Shown here one piece after another: positions 4,600 through 5,594 of a stretch of DNA of 5,594 nt. Both the position numbers and the translations under genes were made by a program. Source of the DNA: Anaerolineae bacterium (GTDB lineage: Bacteria > Chloroflexota > Anaerolineae > Anaerolineales > Anaerolineaceae). Positions within the stretch are counted from its first letter, which is position 1. The number at the start of each line of letters is the position of its first letter. The stretch is taken from contig JACRAG010000594.1 of NCBI GenBank assembly GCA_016213455.1, positions 1 through 5,594 of the forward strand. The letters run 5' to 3'. The notes under the pieces are model-generated. The model saw only the letters and a program-made list of their open reading frames with translations, did no database searches and was not told the DNA's origin.

Positions 4600-5594
4600 A
4601 TGAAACAAGCCATCATGCTTGCCCCCGGGCAGATTGAATTTGCCGAGGTCGAACGCCCCACCCCACACCCGGACGAGGTGTTGATTGAGGTCCGGCGCAT
4701 CGGCGTGTGCGGTTCGGACATTCATGTGTATCACGGGTTACATCCCTACACCCCCTATCCGGTGGTTCAGGGGCACGAAGTGTCGGGGGTGGTCGCCGAA
4801 ACCGGCTCCGCGGTGCGTGGTTTTGCCCCCGGCGATCCGGTTGTGTTCATGCCGCAGGTGGTGTGCGGTGAATGCTACCCCTGCCGGCACGGCATGGAGC
4901 ACATTTGCGACCACCTGAAGGTGATGGGCTTCCAAACCAACGGAGCCGCCCAGCAATTCTTCGCCGTCCCAGCCAGCAAAGTGCTAAAGCTGTCCGCATC
5001 CGTGTCGCTGGACCACGCCGCCATGGTTGAACCCATCGCGGTGGCTGTCCATGCGCTCTCCCGCTACGGCGACGTCGCCGGCAAAAAAGTCATCGTGCTC
5101 GGCGCTGGAACAATCGGCAACCTGGTCGCCCAGACGGCGCAGGCCTTCGGCGCCGCACAGGTGCTGATCACCGACATCAGCGACTACAAGCTGAACATGG
5201 CCAAAACCTGCGGCATCCACCGGACGGTCAACCCGGCCCGGTCCGACCTGCCGGCGGCGATATTGGAAGCGTTTGGCCCCGACAAAGCCGACGTGATCCT
5301 GGAATGCGTCGGCGCAGAACACACGATCGGGCAAGCCATCGACGTGGCGCGCAAAGGCTCGACGATCGTGGTGGTGGGCGTATACGGCAAACAGCCGTCC
5401 GTCAACCTGGGCCTGGTGCAGGACCGCGAGCTGACCCTGACCGGCACGCTGATGTATCAGAAACGCGACTACGAGAGCGCCATCCAGCTGGTCGAGCAAA
5501 AACGCCTGCAGCTGGACAGCCTGATCACGCAGCGTTTTCCCTTCTCGGCTTACCCCGCGGCCTACCAGGCCATCGAAGATTCGCAGGGCAAAAC
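4600..5594 (+). CDS. Zinc-dependent MDR alcohol/polyol dehydrogenase (3' truncated by window)
   Basis: The reading frame stays open to the window edge and gives 331 residues; members usually have about 340-350, so only the last few are missing. It starts MKQAIMLAPGQIEFAEVERP, a normal N-terminus for the family. The catalytic zinc site is C37 in GVCGSD with H59-E60 in GHE, and E144 in MVEP matches the sorbitol/threonine dehydrogenase branch. Four cysteines, C89, C92, C95 and C103, form the structural zinc site. The Rossmann motif is GAGTIG (168-173), and D192 at the end of the second strand points to NAD. It probably oxidises a secondary alcohol of a polyol, sugar acid or related compound, in the style of sorbitol, L-threonine or idonate dehydrogenases; the substrate is not readable. 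GAAGG (4584-4588) is a weak ribosome site with 11-base spacing. In-frame ATGs at 4552 and 4543 exist, the latter 11 bases after a strong AAGGAGG (4525-4531), and would add 16 or 19 residues (MDRMCLCENPITYTKATDK). Family alignment favours 4600. Confidence 0.92.
   Translation, partial: MKQAIMLAPGQIEFAEVERPTPHPDEVLIEVRRIGVCGSDIHVYHGLHPYTPYPVVQGHEVSGVVAETGSAVRGFAPGDPVVFMPQVVCGECYPCRHGMEHICDHLKVMGFQTNGAAQQFFAVPASKVLKLSASVSLDHAAMVEPIAVAVHALSRYGDVAGKKVIVLGAGTIGNLVAQTAQAFGAAQVLITDISDYKLNMAKTCGIHRTVNPARSDLPAAILEAFGPDKADVILECVGAEHTIGQAIDVARKGSTIVVVGVYGKQPSVNLGLVQDRELTLTGTLMYQKRDYESAIQLVEQKRLQLDSLITQRFPFSAYPAAYQAIEDSQGK

Noticed and set aside
1..5594. CRISPR array, tRNA or rRNA gene, transposase or att site
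   Set aside because: No regularly spaced direct repeats, no tRNA-like or rRNA-like sequence and no recombinase or transposase gene are seen on either strand.

Overview
The window appears to be a bacterial catabolic locus with every supported gene on the + strand. Gene style, moderately high GC and the protein variants (a MalT/LuxR-like helix-turn-helix end, a small YEIVIEG-type protein, a GH1 enzyme, a sugar-type MFS carrier, an SDR and a zinc MDR dehydrogenase) remind me most of Chloroflexota, perhaps Anaerolineae. That placement comes from memory of family resemblance, not from a search, and is tentative.

Layout: (1) 1-102 is the 3' end of a LuxR-type regulator, closed by a strong intrinsic terminator at 123-152. 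(2) About 330 bases follow (154-488) with no convincing gene but several inverted repeats, including a 16-bp operator-like palindrome (200-215) and a 13-bp G+C-rich stem-loop (422-458) just ahead of the next gene. (3) 489-728 encodes a 79-residue protein of unknown function. (4) 781-2121 encodes a complete GH1 beta-glycosidase with both catalytic glutamates. (5) 2242-3570 encodes a 12-segment MFS transporter of the sugar-carrier type. (6) 3612-4406 encodes a classical SDR oxidoreductase. (7) 4407-4599 is an intergenic gap filled largely by a compact nested palindrome (4452-4537). (8) 4600 to the right edge encodes a zinc-dependent MDR dehydrogenase, cut off by the window shortly before its expected end.

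Working together: gaps of 52, 120 and 41 bases, with no terminator between 489 and 4406, suggest one transcription unit: small protein, glycosidase, transporter, SDR. The zinc dehydrogenase probably joins it or is partly uncoupled by the palindromic element. The simplest reading is import of a beta-glycoside or short oligosaccharide by the MFS carrier, cytoplasmic cleavage by the GH1 enzyme (no signal peptide seen), and NAD(P)-linked oxidation of the released sugar, polyol or aglycone by the two dehydrogenases. The LuxR-type protein may be the regulator, but its own terminator separates it from the operon and the link is only positional.

I do not see a clearly new defence, mobile or RNA system here. 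The points most worth a second look are the nested palindrome at 4452-4537, the altered glucose-binding positions of the GH1 enzyme, the His at the usual tetrad Asn position in the SDR, and the uncharacterised small protein with its structured leader.
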